Shown: piece by piece, positions 42,709-51,875 of the stretch
How the letters are laid out: each line of letters begins with the position of its first letter
How positions within the stretch are numbered: the first letter of the stretch is position 1
Source: Oceanobacillus bengalensis
GTDB taxonomy: Bacteria; Bacillota; Bacilli; Bacillales; Amphibacillaceae
Length of the DNA stretch: 64,000 nt
Assembly: GCF_003628445.1 (NCBI RefSeq)
Contig: NZ_RBZO01000021.1
Location: 1 to 64,000, forward strand
Reading direction: 5' to 3'
Made by a program: the position numbers and the translations under genes
The notes under the pieces: generated by a model
What the model was told of the DNA's origin: nothing
What the model saw: only the letters and a program-made list of their open reading frames with translations
Databases searched by the model: none

Positions 42709-43374
42709 TTATGCAATCGGCTTAATACACATTTCATCGTTATTTTTTGCTGCATTCACATAATCACCAACATCATAGGCCGTCATTTCCTCTGTCTCAA
42801 CCGAACGTAAAAATGCATTTGCTTCCTCCGGCCTAAATTTCACAGGTGCAATCCACTCATCTTCTCTTTCCTTTGGTAAAATGATTGGCATGCGATGATG
42901 AATTTCCTGCATAAATGGATTAGCCTCTTTCGTTAAAACAGTACATGTAAATAAGGTTTTATCCTTATCTACCCACTTATCCCAAAGCCCTGCGAATGCA
43001 AATACTTTTCTATTTTGAAGACTTATTCGTTTTGGTTGCTTTTGTCCATCATTTTTTTGCCATTCGTAGAAACTATCTGCAATAATTAAACATCGTTTTT
43101 GTGTCATTAGTCGTTTAAAGCTTGGCTTCTCATGTGCTGTTTCGCTTCTTGCATTAATCATTTTATAGCCAATTTTCTCATCCTTCGCCCATGAAGGGAC
43201 AAGCCCCCAACGAAGAAAACCCGCACGCTTTTCTTTTCCATTATGAATAATCGCTAATACATTTTGTCCAGGTGCGATATTAAAACTGGTGTGATAGGAA
43301 TCAATTGGGTGCTCGATATCGAACTCGTGTAAGATTTCTAATTCATCCGCTAATAACGTGTAACGTCCACACAT
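42709..43374 (-). CDS. SRAP-domain protein (YedK/HMCES family)
   Basis: A 221-residue SRAP (SOS response-associated peptidase) protein. It starts MCGRYTL, so Cys2 becomes the N terminus after Met removal and forms the thiazolidine cross-link to abasic sites in single-stranded DNA. The other active-site residues are seen in FNIAPGQN (Asn), ADSFYEWQK (Glu) and EIHHRMPIIL (His). It protects replication forks from abasic lesions. The chain is normal length. It runs in the same direction as glutaminase, 13 bp behind it, so possibly in one transcript. Confidence 0.93.
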   Translation of the reverse strand: MCGRYTLLADELEILHEFDIEHPIDSYHTSFNIAPGQNVLAIIHNGKEKRAGFLRWGLVPSWAKDEKIGYKMINARSETAHEKPSFKRLMTQKRCLIIADSFYEWQKNDGQKQPKRISLQNRKVFAFAGLWDKWVDKDKTLFTCTVLTKEANPFMQEIHHRMPIILPKEREDEWIAPVKFRPEEANAFLRSVETEEMTAYDVGDYVNAAKNNDEMCIKPIA

Positions 43375-43387
43375 CTCCTCGCCCTCC

Positions 43388-44383
43388 TTAAAAAATACTT
43401 AAATCCCATTGTTTTGCAATATGTCTAAGTAATCGTATTCCAGCAACACTATTCCCCTGCTTATCTAATGCTGGCCCATAAACACCAATTCCACATCCTT
43501 CAAGAAATGGTAAATCATCTTCCCTAATTCTTGGTGGAGCTACAGCAACGATTCCACCTGAAACCCCACTCTTTGCTGGTATACCTACATATGCTGCAAA
43601 TTTCCCTGAAGCTTCATACATCCCGCACGTTAACATTAAAGCTTTAGCTAGGCGCGCTACCTGTCTCGGTATGATCTCCAATCCTGTCTTTGGGTCTTCT
43701 CCATCATTCGCTAAAATCATCCCCATTTGTGCTAAATCTCTTGTAGCTATTTCAATGGAACATTGTTTAAAATACGTTTCTAATGTTAATTCAAGTTCTG
43801 ACTCCAGGAAACCCAACTCTACCAAATAATAGCCAATTGCACGATTCCTTACAGAGGTTTCACTCTCTGATTCGTAAACATCTTTATTTAATTTGGGCCT
43901 GAAACCTAACATACGCTCAAATAATTGAAATAGGGCTTCCAGCTTTTGATCAGATGTATCCCCATAAAGCATGGATGTTACCGTTATTGCACCAGCGTTT
44001 ACAAGTGGGTTGAAAGGTTTTTTAACCTGTCTCATTTCCAAATGCATGATGGAATTGAATGCTTCACCAGTTGGTTCCACATCTACACGATCGAGTACGT
44101 ACGGAATACCTCTTTCCATACATGCCACAATAAACATAAAAACCTTTGAAATACTTTGTATTGTAAAAGGAATATCAACATTTCCTGAGTGAATGTTTAT
44201 TCCATTTTTACTAATAATGGATATACCAAGATGATTCTTGTCCGCTTCTTTTAGAATCGGTATGTATGAGGCTACCTCACCTTCCTCTGTTTGACGATGG
44301 TAAAAACTTACCCAGTCATCCACATAATTTTGAAGCCATTCTTCCGTTAATTTTGTATTTCGATTTACAGCACCTTGTACCAA
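43388..44383 (-). CDS. glsA: Glutaminase GlsA
   Basis: A 331-residue serine-dependent glutaminase hydrolysing glutamine to glutamate and ammonia. The catalytic Ser-x-x-Lys is in FTIQSISKVF, with the beta-lactamase-like fold's NPLVNAGAI and the GGIVAV / KSGVSGG region near the end; Tyr/Lys/Asn residues of the pocket are present. I prefer the TTG at 44383 (six bases after GAGGTGG); a GTG three codons upstream overlaps the ribosome site. It could supply glutamate for osmoprotection, an inference from the likely salt-tolerant host. Confidence 0.93.
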   Translation of the reverse strand: MVQGAVNRNTKLTEEWLQNYVDDWVSFYHRQTEEGEVASYIPILKEADKNHLGISIISKNGINIHSGNVDIPFTIQSISKVFMFIVACMERGIPYVLDRVDVEPTGEAFNSIMHLEMRQVKKPFNPLVNAGAITVTSMLYGDTSDQKLEALFQLFERMLGFRPKLNKDVYESESETSVRNRAIGYYLVELGFLESELELTLETYFKQCSIEIATRDLAQMGMILANDGEDPKTGLEIIPRQVARLAKALMLTCGMYEASGKFAAYVGIPAKSGVSGGIVAVAPPRIREDDLPFLEGCGIGVYGPALDKQGNSVAGIRLLRHIAKQWDLSIF

Positions 44384-44620
44384 GGTAACCACCTCACTTA
44401 ATAATAGTATGTATAAATTCAGTTAAAAATTGCATGAGAAACGAAGGCAAATCTTCTTCCATAGCTTACCTTGAATATCTACATAATCGAGTCGTTCTTG
44501 TTGTGATTTTGTGAAAAGGCTAGTTAGCGATAAAGGGTATCGACATCATTATCCTTTCCAACTGTAACTTTTGCCATCTCTAATATCTTTTCTTTCTTTA
44601 TTTGAAATAATCCTACAAAA

Positions 44621-44654
44621 AAGAGATAAGACAACTAACAGGTCCTTATCTCTT
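44621..44654 (-). terminator. Terminator after plsC
   Basis: AAGAGATAAG (44621-44630) with CTTATCTCTT (44645-44654), perfect 10-bp stem; T run on the minus strand. The preceding 270 bp up to glsA contain no gene. Confidence 0.87.
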
Positions 44655-44665
44655 CTTTTCTCTTA

Positions 44666-45421
44666 TCATGTTCTTACTACCTCTAATTCTTTTGTATCTA
44701 TATCATATTCTACTAAGCTATTTTCTATAATTGCTTGTACTTTTGAAGCAACCTCTCCACTTTTCATATCCGTATACGTTTCAGGATAGATTGGATCATG
44801 AATTGACAATGTAATTGCCGAGGGAGTAATCCTTCCGTTTGAACCTTCCAACATTTGATAGGTTCCATCAATAGTAACAGGAACAATTGGGACATTCGAT
44901 TTAAGGCCTAATCTGAAACTACCAGGTTTAAATTCATTAATTTCTCGACCTTCTCCCCTCGTTCCCTCAGGAAAAATCACGATGGAATGCCCTGCTTTTA
45001 AATAATCAATACCTCTATTAATTGCCTTCATTGATTGTCTCCTATCAGACCGGTCAATAAACACACAATAGACGAGTTCCATCCACTTGCTGATGATTGG
45101 CAGCTTTTTAATCTCCTTTTTAGCAATAAATCCAATTGGTTTTCCTAAGTATCCGAGCAATGCCAATATATCAAATAAACCTTGATGGTTAGCAACAAAT
45201 AAAGCAGCCCCTTCAGGCAGTTTCTCCTGGCCTTTTACTTCAACCGTTGTTCCTGTCTTTTCAATAACCTTTCGGGATACAGTTTTTGGCGTAACAAACA
45301 CTTCTTCATCTGTTATCGTTGCTGGATGATTTTTTAATCTATTTTTTGTTCTCTGTAATTTAAATACCGTACAAATAACAAGCAATCCTGCGTATAAGTA
45401 AATTCCTACTGTGCGAATCAT
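44666..45421 (-). CDS. plsC: 1-acyl-sn-glycerol-3-phosphate acyltransferase
   Basis: A 251-residue PlsC-type acyltransferase that makes phosphatidic acid at the membrane. There is an N-terminal membrane helix (residues 4-20). Block I NHQGLFD gives the catalytic H-x4-D, block II is FIDRSDRRQ, block III FPEGTRGEG, block IV VPIVPVTI. Full length. AAAGGAG lies seven bases before the ATG. Single-gene unit ending at a strong terminator. Confidence 0.93.
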   Translation of the reverse strand: MIRTVGIYLYAGLLVICTVFKLQRTKNRLKNHPATITDEEVFVTPKTVSRKVIEKTGTTVEVKGQEKLPEGAALFVANHQGLFDILALLGYLGKPIGFIAKKEIKKLPIISKWMELVYCVFIDRSDRRQSMKAINRGIDYLKAGHSIVIFPEGTRGEGREINEFKPGSFRLGLKSNVPIVPVTIDGTYQMLEGSNGRITPSAITLSIHDPIYPETYTDMKSGEVASKVQAIIENSLVEYDIDTKELEVVRT

Positions 45422-45579
45422 GTGATGACTCCTTTCATTAACTATTTAATTATACAAAGGAACGCAATAAATATAAAGTACGATATAATTGCATATCCAA
45501 TTTATATTTTCCACTTTTCTGATAAAATAAAATATGTAATATTTTTAGGAAGTAAGTAAAAAGGAGGAGAATCGAAAGA

Positions 45580-45954
45580 ATGAGTAGCCCAATCAAAAAC
45601 CAAATTAACACTATTTTTGTTCACGTAAGCGATTTAGAGAAATCGGTTAAATGGTATAGTCAATTACTCAATCAGACAATTGATTTAACGACAGTATCCA
45701 AACCTGTTCATAACTTAAGTATTACTCATTACACCGGTCTAACTTTGGATGCAGGTCCAATAGGTTATAAGAAAGAAATAGTTCCTTCTAAGTATCCATT
45801 GTTTAATTTTCATACACATGATATTGAACAATCTCTTGCTTATGTTAAGAAGTTAGGTCTTCAAGTAGAATCAAGTATCATTCAATTCGATGATTTCGCT
45901 TATTTTAACATTAGTGACCCTGATAAAAATATTATAATGATATGTACTGGTTAG
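45580..45954 (+). CDS. Glyoxalase/VOC-family protein
   Basis: A 124-residue protein with the two beta-alpha-beta-beta-beta modules of the vicinal-oxygen-chelate fold: NTIFVHVSDLEKSVKWYSQLL at the start and FNISDPDKNIIMICTG at the end. Potential metal ligands are His16 and, in the second half, Glu/His positions, but which ones bind is unclear. Too generic to name a substrate; such proteins may be lyases, dioxygenases or antibiotic-binding proteins. Confidence 0.8.
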   Translation: MSSPIKNQINTIFVHVSDLEKSVKWYSQLLNQTIDLTTVSKPVHNLSITHYTGLTLDAGPIGYKKEIVPSKYPLFNFHTHDIEQSLAYVKKLGLQVESSIIQFDDFAYFNISDPDKNIIMICTG

Positions 45955-46006
45955 TAGAAACAAACGAGAGATTCAGTCTACATCACCTTTATATTTAGCC
46001 ATAGAA

Positions 46007-46056
46007 AAACTGCACCTCTACTTGTTCGATCGTGTCAAACAAGTAGGATGCAGTTT
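46007..46056 (-). terminator. Terminator after the CAP-domain gene
   Basis: AAACTGCA (46007-46014) pairs with TGCAGTTT (46049-46056) and an inner CTACTTGTT/AACAAGTAG stem continues it; T run on the minus strand. Confidence 0.82.
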
Positions 46057-46064
46057 AATATGAA

Positions 46065-46904
46065 CTATTTGCCGATAAATTGTTGTGTCCAGATATTTCC
46101 ATTCTCAACATAACCTACACCAATATGGGTAAAGTTACCATTTAGAATGTTAGCACGGTGTCCTTCACTATTCATCCATGCATTTACTACTTCGGCAGGT
46201 GTTCTTTGACCTTTAGCAATGTTCTCACCTGCTGTGTTATAAGAAATGCCAAAGCTTTGCATCATATCAAATGGCGACCCATAAACAGGACTATTATGGT
46301 CAAAATAATTATTTACAGCCATATCATTTGATTTTTCACGGGCAACTTTACTTAGTTCTGTATCAATTTCTAAAGCAGATAAACCGTATTTTGCTCTTTC
46401 TTGGTTTGTTAATTCTACTACCTCTTGCTCAAATTGACTTAACTGAGAAACTTGCTGATTCTTTTCTGTTGGTTCTGTTTTTTCTTGTACAGGTTGCTGA
46501 ACAGGTGCTTCCGCTTTTGGTTGTTCAACTGGCTTCTCGACTACTGGTATTTCTTCAACTGGCTTCTGTTTAACCGGTTCTTCCACAACGGTTTCCTTTT
46601 CTACTGGATTTTCTACTTTCTCTTCTTTCTGCTCATTAGGTACAGCTTGTTCTGTTAGTTGCTCGCTGAATGGATTCTTCCAATCAATTTGGTATCGATT
46701 CATTATCTGATTCACCAAGTTATAAATTTTATCATCGTCTATATTGCCACTCGAAAAGTTCCCATTTTCACCATTAATAGAGTAATAGATTTTATAGGAT
46801 ACATCTGAATGATTAACATCAGCTGATGCATCTGCCGATTGAAATGCTCCCCCGAATATCAATGCTGTTGATAGTGCAGTAACCATTCCTATTTTTTTCA
46901 ACAT
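46065..46904 (-). CDS. Secreted CAP/SCP-domain protein (YkwD-like)
   Basis: A 279-residue exported protein. A signal peptide (MLKKIGMVTALSTALIFGGA) is followed by about 75 residues, then a low-complexity spacer of Pro/Val/Glu repeats (VEKPVEQPKAEAPVQQPVQE), then a C-terminal CAP domain with LTNQERAKYGLSALEIDTEL, FDHNSPVYGSPFDMM, AGENIAKGQ and HRANILNGNFTHIGVGY. Bacterial members are thought to bind or cut ligands at the cell wall; B. subtilis YkwD is the nearest type. The spacer should let the domain reach through the wall. ATG 46904 follows AAAGGAG. Confidence 0.9.
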   Translation of the reverse strand: MLKKIGMVTALSTALIFGGAFQSADASADVNHSDVSYKIYYSINGENGNFSSGNIDDDKIYNLVNQIMNRYQIDWKNPFSEQLTEQAVPNEQKEEKVENPVEKETVVEEPVKQKPVEEIPVVEKPVEQPKAEAPVQQPVQEKTEPTEKNQQVSQLSQFEQEVVELTNQERAKYGLSALEIDTELSKVAREKSNDMAVNNYFDHNSPVYGSPFDMMQSFGISYNTAGENIAKGQRTPAEVVNAWMNSEGHRANILNGNFTHIGVGYVENGNIWTQQFIGK

Positions 46905-47321
46905 TTTTGTTTCCTCTCCTTTAAACATTATTGTGAAAAGTTTGCTGTTTGCCTTGCAGGAATATCATAGCACGGAATTCTTGTAATAATTTTGGAAGGG
47001 ATTTCCATCTATATTAATAAAGATTGATTTACACGAAGAACCTTTGTGTATCAACACAACAGAATATCCAAAATTAAGTTAGATTGGTAAAATTACTCTG
47101 GTATGGGAAAAAACTCAACGAAAATACTATTGACAACATCTGAAAATACCTCGTATATTACAATCTAGGTAATTTTGTAAATAAAATGTTACTTGATTTG
47201 AAAGCGCTACGTAGGTTAATTTTATATATAATAACAAAAGTAGACATATTAATGTAGAATTACTTTTACTATAAAATTGAAATAGCTGTTTTAACAATTG
47301 ACATCATTGGAGGAAGTAATT
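46905..47321 (+). other. Intergenic region between the CAP gene and mreBH
   Basis: No gene seen. A sigma-A-type promoter facing mreBH is at 47130-47159: TTGACA and TATATT, 18-base spacer. That gives a leader of about 155 nt. A TTGAAAGCGCTACGT (47198-47212) resembles a catabolite-responsive element with one mismatch. No sigma-I type promoter was recognised, although B. subtilis mreBH uses sigma-I. Confidence 0.5.
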
Positions 47322-48329
47322 ATGTTTTCTAACGCAGAAATAGGTATCGATTTAGGTACTGCAAATATTTTAATCTATTCTAAATCGAAAGGCATCGTAT
47401 TGAACGAGCCTTCCGTAGTGGCAATCGATATCCATACGAAACAAGTCGTAGCAGTTGGTACTGAGGCAAAAGAAATGATCGGGAAAACACCTAGAAATAT
47501 CATACCAATAAGACCATTAAGAGATGGTGTCATTGCTGATTATGATGTAACCGCACAAATGTTAAAGGCTTTATTAAAGAAAGTAAGTAAAAAGGCTGGT
47601 ATTTCTACGAGAAAACCGACTGTCATTGTTTGTACTCCCTCTGGAAGTACATCTGTCGAACGAAGGGCAATCCATAATGCCGTTACCAGTTACGGTGCAA
47701 AACAAGTTCACCTAATTGAAGAACCTGTTGCAGCAGCTATTGGAGCGGATTTACCTGTTGACGAGCCTATCGCGAATGTTGTCGTGGATATTGGTGGCGG
47801 AACTTCTGAGGTTGGTATTATTTCATTCGGTGGGATTGTCGCTTGTAATTCCGTGCGTGTTGGTGGAGATAAATTAGATGAGGAAATTATTCAACATATC
47901 CGTAAACATTATAACGTCTTGATTGGCGAGCGCACCGCTGAAAATATTAAAATGGAAATTGGTTATGCACATCCAAACCATAAAGAAGTAACAATGGAAA
48001 TACGCGGACGTGATATGGTTACTGGCCTTCCCCAAACAATCACCGTTACTTCAAAGGAGATTTATACAGCGATAAAAGAATCACTGGAACAAATTCTGGA
48101 TACAGTACGAGCAACTCTAGAAGAATGTCCTCCTGAGTTAAGTGGAGATATCGTTAATCATGGTATCGTCATTACAGGCGGCGGGGCATTACTGAAGGGG
48201 ATCCAAGAATGGCTTGCAAATGAACTTAATGTTCCCGTTCATCTTGCACCAAACCCTCTTGAATCTGTTGCAATCGGTACTGGGAGAGCACTACAAATGA
48301 TTAACAAACTAGAAAAGGCTGCGAAGTAA
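47322..48329 (+). CDS. mreBH: Actin-like cell-shape protein MreBH
   Basis: A 335-residue bacterial actin. Phosphate 1 motif [20 protein letters not shown], connect/phosphate 2 [20 protein letters not shown], and the adenosine motif [15 protein letters not shown] are intact. The start [17 protein letters not shown], the length, and the stand-alone position (without mreCD) point to MreBH rather than MreB or Mbl. It guides peptidoglycan synthesis and, in B. subtilis, the hydrolase LytE. The ATG at 47322 follows GGAGGAAG; eight codons of the longer frame have no ribosome site. Confidence 0.92.
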   Translation: MFSNAEIGIDLGTANILIYSKSKGIVLNEPSVVAIDIHTKQVVAVGTEAKEMIGKTPRNIIPIRPLRDGVIADYDVTAQMLKALLKKVSKKAGISTRKPTVIVCTPSGSTSVERRAIHNAVTSYGAKQVHLIEEPVAAAIGADLPVDEPIANVVVDIGGGTSEVGIISFGGIVACNSVRVGGDKLDEEIIQHIRKHYNVLIGERTAENIKMEIGYAHPNHKEVTMEIRGRDMVTGLPQTITVTSKEIYTAIKESLEQILDTVRATLEECPPELSGDIVNHGIVITGGGALLKGIQEWLANELNVPVHLAPNPLESVAIGTGRALQMINKLEKAAK

Positions 48330-48439
48330 AAACTGATTCGTTCAGACTACGTGGAAAAATGCGAAATAGTAGCCTATAAATACACATCAAAAACAGCACA
48401 ATTAACAAACGAATTAACATGCAAAAACGCTTGAAACCG

Positions 48440-48500
48440 AACTGCACCCAAATTGTATAACACAATCTAACAATTGAAGGTGTAGTTTTCTTTTTTTTTA
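48440..48500 (+). terminator. Terminator after mreBH
   Basis: AACTGCACC (48440-48448) pairs with GGTGTAGTT (48479-48487) allowing one G-T pair, with an inner CAATTGT-type stem, followed by TTCTTTTTTTTT. Confidence 0.8.
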
Positions 48501-48653
48501 CTTTTTAACCCTTTGACTTTTAACTGATATTCTGGTCCCTTCGTATTTCAACCGAGTACTTTATTCGTTTGTAAGCCCGAATCTTATATGTAACTCTAGA
48601 AATGATCAGTATCTGATTTATGTTGGCAAATTAATATTTTTTTAATTTTACAA

Positions 48654-48690
48654 AGGAAACGTTTACAACAAACTAAAAATACGTTATAAT
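48654..48690 (+). promoter_or_regulatory. Promoter with overlapping cre-like site
   Basis: TTTACA (48662-48667) and perfect TATAAT (48685-48690), 17-base spacer. AGGAAACGTTTACA (48654-48667) matches 10 of 12 fixed positions of the CcpA cre consensus TGWAANCGNTNWCA and covers the -35 box, a position where CcpA would repress. Confidence 0.65.
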
Positions 48691-48696
48691 CAAAAT

Positions 48697-48853
48697 AATT
48701 CAAATCGTGTTAAAGCGCACTCCACGTTCACACGATTATAAAATTACTGTCTAAACTGTTCAGATTCCCTTTCCAGGTTTGTCCCGACAGTTGAGAGCCA
48801 GTTCAATTTTAATTGCAGTTTGTCTGTGATTACTTTGAACTGGCTATTTTTTT
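48697..48853 (+). ncRNA. Structured, terminated leader or small RNA
   Basis: Starting about seven bases after the -10 box, the + strand holds three successive hairpins: AATCGTGT/ACACGATT (48703-48737), ACTGTC/GACAGT (48746-48791), and AGCCAGTTCAA/TTGAACTGGCT (48796-48845) followed by ATTTTTTTG, which is a good intrinsic terminator. The downstream CoA-transferase gene starts 105 bp later, without a second clear promoter. It is therefore either an attenuator for that operon or a free RNA of about 155 nt. Confidence 0.6.
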
Positions 48854-48873
48854 GTTACAGCATGGATTATTTC

Positions 48874-48929
48874 AGTGCCCAGCGACTAGCGCGACTTCCC
48901 TCACCTCCATACGTCGCTATACGGGCACT
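48874..48929. repeat. R2 repeat, short copy
   Basis: AGTGCCC (48874-48880) and GGGCACT (48923-48929) enclose AGCGACTAGCGCGACTTCCC TCACCTCCATACG, the same core as in the rrn and clpE leaders. It lies in the 5' region of the CoA-transferase gene. Confidence 0.65.
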
Positions 48930-48958
48930 TGCACTTTTGATTAGAGAGGAGTGAGAAA

Positions 48959-50116
48959 ATGTCTTTAGCTCTTTCGAATATTAGAGTACTTGATTTATCA
49001 AGGGTACTTGCAGGTCCATATTGTACGATGATTCTCGGTGATTTAGGCGCTGAGGTTATTAAAGTAGAAGCACCTGGCGGAAGTGATGAAACACGTTTTT
49101 GGGGACCACCTTTTCAACATGATGTAAGTGCATATTATCTCTGTGCCAATCGAAATAAAAAAAGCATTACCGTTGATTTAAAATCAAAGGAAGGCATAAA
49201 AATCATTAAAGAACTCATTCAAGATAGCGACGTCGTGATTAACAATTTCAAAACTGGAACAATGGAACGATTAGGCCTTAGCTATGACACACTTTCGAAA
49301 CTGAATCCGAAAATTGTTTATTGCTCCATCACTGGATTTGGTGAAACTGGTCCTTACAAAGATATGCCCGGATATGACTTTATTATTCAAGCAATGAGTG
49401 GACTAATGAGTATTACGGGGGATGAAACATCTGGACCACAAAAAGTAGGCGTTGCTATTACCGATATTTTAACAGGTCTTTATGCAACGATTGGAATTCA
49501 AGCCGCTTTACTTGAAAGAACGCAATCAGATATTGGCCAAAAAATTGATATCTCTCTATATGATTCTGCTGTTAGTTCACTTGTTAATGTTGGTAGTAAT
49601 TACCTTATGTCAGGCGCAGTTCCGAAGCCACTTGGGAATAAGCACGCGAATATTGTACCATATCAGACATTCAAAACATTAGATGGCGAAATGGTTATTG
49701 CAGTAGGAAATGATAACCAATTCAAAAACCTATGTAGAATGATGGAAAAACCAGAGATTAGTGAAAACAGTAAATTCAGGACGAATCCAGCTAGGGTTAA
49801 AAATAGGGAGCAACTCGTTCCATTATTACAGGATATTTTTTCAACCAAAACGACTGCATTTTGGCAAGGAAAATGTAATGAGAATAATATTCCATGTGGA
49901 CCTATCCAGAATATCGAGCAAGTAATAAACGATCCACAATTACAAGCTAGAAATATGTTTCTTGAGGCAGACCATCCAACTGCAGGTCCTATTAAAATGG
50001 TTGGTAGCCCGATTAAATTATCAAGAACACCCGTTAAATTAAATGCACATCCGCCTGATCCAGGAGAACATAATAAAGAAATTTTTTCTAAATTAAAAAA
50101 TATAAATGATAAATAA
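48959..50116 (+). CDS. CaiB/BaiF family (class III) CoA-transferase
   Basis: A 385-residue class III CoA-transferase that moves CoA between carboxylic acids. N-terminal signature LSNIRVLDLSRVLAGPYCTM, then ILGDLGAEVIKVEAPGGSDE, the region with the catalytic Asp (PGYDFIIQAMSGLMSITGD) and the end with MVGSPIKLSRTP. The closest described relatives are succinyl-CoA:glutarate or formyl/oxalate-type transferases, which cannot be told apart here. Co-transcribed with an acyl-CoA dehydrogenase 13 bp downstream, which hints at an acyl acid being activated and then oxidised. Confidence 0.9.
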   Translation: MSLALSNIRVLDLSRVLAGPYCTMILGDLGAEVIKVEAPGGSDETRFWGPPFQHDVSAYYLCANRNKKSITVDLKSKEGIKIIKELIQDSDVVINNFKTGTMERLGLSYDTLSKLNPKIVYCSITGFGETGPYKDMPGYDFIIQAMSGLMSITGDETSGPQKVGVAITDILTGLYATIGIQAALLERTQSDIGQKIDISLYDSAVSSLVNVGSNYLMSGAVPKPLGNKHANIVPYQTFKTLDGEMVIAVGNDNQFKNLCRMMEKPEISENSKFRTNPARVKNREQLVPLLQDIFSTKTTAFWQGKCNENNIPCGPIQNIEQVINDPQLQARNMFLEADHPTAGPIKMVGSPIKLSRTPVKLNAHPPDPGEHNKEIFSKLKNINDK

Positions 50117-50129
50117 GGAGTCGATAAGA

Positions 50130-51341
50130 ATGAACTTTGAATTCTCAGAAGAACAAGCAATGCTAAGAAAAACAGTAAGAGATTTTACAGATAAGGAAAT
50201 CATGCCACACATTGCAGATTGGGATCGCGAGGGTAAGTTTGATCCAGATGTCTTTCCAAAATTGGCCGAATTAGGGCTAATGGGTGTTTGTATCCCCGAG
50301 GAATATGGTGGTGCAGGAATGGACTATAATTCACTTGCCATTGTTTGTGAAGAATTAGAACGTGGTGATACAGCCTTCCGTACAGCCGTTTCTGTTCACA
50401 CAGGGCTTAATAGCATGACACTTCTACAATGGGGTACAGAAGAACAAAAGCAAAAATACCTTGCTCCACAAGCAAAGGGTGAAAAAATTGGAGCATTTGG
50501 TCTTACAGAACCTGGTGCTGGATCTGATGTCGCAGCCCTCCAAACAACTGCCGTAGATCACGGAGATTATTATGTATTAAATGGCCAAAAAACGTGGATT
50601 TCTCTTTGTGACTTTGCAGATAATTTCATCGTATTTGCCTATACTGGTGACCGCTCCGAAAGACATAAAGGAATATCCGCATTCATCGTGGAACGCGCTT
50701 TCGAAGGTTTCTCTTCTAAAGCAATTAAAGGAAAACTCGGGATTCGTTCAGGTAATACTGGAGAAATATTCTTTGAAAATGTGAAAGTACCAAAAGAGAA
50801 TCTTCTCGGGAACGAAGGAGAAGGTTTCAAGATTGCTATGGCAGCACTTGACAATGGCCGCTTCACTGTTGCTGCTGGGGCAGTTGGGCAAATCATGGCA
50901 TGTCTTGAGGCAAGTGTAAAATACAGTCATGAAAGAGAAACATTTGGAAAGGAAATTGGTCGCCATCAACTTGTACAGCAAATGATAGCAAAAATGGAAG
51001 CAGGCCTACAAATGAGTCGTTTACTCGTTTATCGTGCAGGCGAATTAAAAAATCAAGGAAAACGCAACACAAGAGAAACCTCTCTTGCAAAATGGCAAGC
51101 ATGTGATTTTGCGAATGAGGCAGCAAACGATGCTGTTCAAGTGCATGGGGCTTATGGTTATTCTGATGAGTATCCAGTTGAACGCTACCTGCGTAATTCG
51201 AAAGCTCCTGTCATTTATGAGGGAACACGTGAAGTTCACACCATTATGCAAGCAGAATATGTTCTCGGATATCGAACAGACAAACCTTTGAACAAAATGC
51301 TACCAGCTTGGGATGGTCAAGCAACAGAGCTAGCAAAGTAG
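50130..51341 (+). CDS. Acyl-CoA dehydrogenase
   Basis: A 403-residue FAD flavoprotein: N-terminal helical domain (FEFSEEQAMLRKTVRDFTDK), middle domain with FGLTEPGAGSDVAAL and QKTWISLCDFADNF, and C-terminal domain with RETFGKEIGRHQLVQQM and QVHGAYGYSDEYPVERYLRN. The base Glu is in VIYEGTREVHTIMQ, the short-/branched-chain and glutaryl-type position. The ATG at 50130 follows AAGGAG; the eight extra codons upstream overlap the end of the CoA-transferase gene. Glutaryl-CoA, branched or short acyl-CoA are possible substrates. Confidence 0.93.
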   Translation: MNFEFSEEQAMLRKTVRDFTDKEIMPHIADWDREGKFDPDVFPKLAELGLMGVCIPEEYGGAGMDYNSLAIVCEELERGDTAFRTAVSVHTGLNSMTLLQWGTEEQKQKYLAPQAKGEKIGAFGLTEPGAGSDVAALQTTAVDHGDYYVLNGQKTWISLCDFADNFIVFAYTGDRSERHKGISAFIVERAFEGFSSKAIKGKLGIRSGNTGEIFFENVKVPKENLLGNEGEGFKIAMAALDNGRFTVAAGAVGQIMACLEASVKYSHERETFGKEIGRHQLVQQMIAKMEAGLQMSRLLVYRAGELKNQGKRNTRETSLAKWQACDFANEAANDAVQVHGAYGYSDEYPVERYLRNSKAPVIYEGTREVHTIMQAEYVLGYRTDKPLNKMLPAWDGQATELAK

Positions 51342-51360
51342 GATATGGTGTGTGGTGCGT

Positions 51361-51780
51361 ATATCCTGAGATAAAAGATTTTATCCTGAGATAAGAGATT
51401 TTATCCTGAGATAAGAAATTATATCCCGAGATAAGAGGTTATATCCCGAGATAAGGAATTATATCCTGAGATAAGGAATTATATCCCGAGATAAGACATT
51501 TTATCCTGAGATAAGAGGTTATATCCCGAGATAAGACATTTTATCCTGAGATAAGGAATTATATCCCGAGATAAGACATTTTATCCTGAGATAAAACATT
51601 ATATCCCGAGATAAGAGATTTTATCCTGTGATAAGGAATTATATCCCGAGATAAAACATTATATCCTGAGATAAAACATTATATCCTGAGATAAAACATT
51701 ATATCCTGAGATAAAACATTATATCCTGAGATAAAACATTATATCCTGAGATAAAACATTATATCCTGAGATAAAACATT
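51361..51780. repeat. Tandem array of 21 units of 20 bp
   Basis: Exactly 21 consecutive 20-base units of the type ATATCCTGAGATAARRNATT. The last six (51661-51780) are identical (ATATCCTGAGATAAAACATT); earlier ones vary at the first base, at CCTGAG/CCCGAG, and at bases 15-18. Each unit carries the inverted arms TATC...GATA. The array begins 19 bp behind the acyl-CoA dehydrogenase stop. There are no unique spacers, so it is not a CRISPR. No gene is seen between it and 51875. Confidence 0.95.
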
Positions 51781-51875
51781 ATTAACTTACACATACCAAT
51801 TTGCACCGCGAAATTACCACGGTGCAAATTGGTACTAATTATTAGATGCTATTTTTCAGGATAATACCCACACTG

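Noticed and set aside
47198-47212. cre site for mreBH
   Set aside because: One mismatch to the loose consensus, but located downstream of the best promoter and without metabolic reason; kept only as a note.
51361-51780. CRISPR-like repeat array
   Set aside because: The 20-bp units are directly adjacent with no unique spacers and no cas genes are present; it is a simple tandem repeat.
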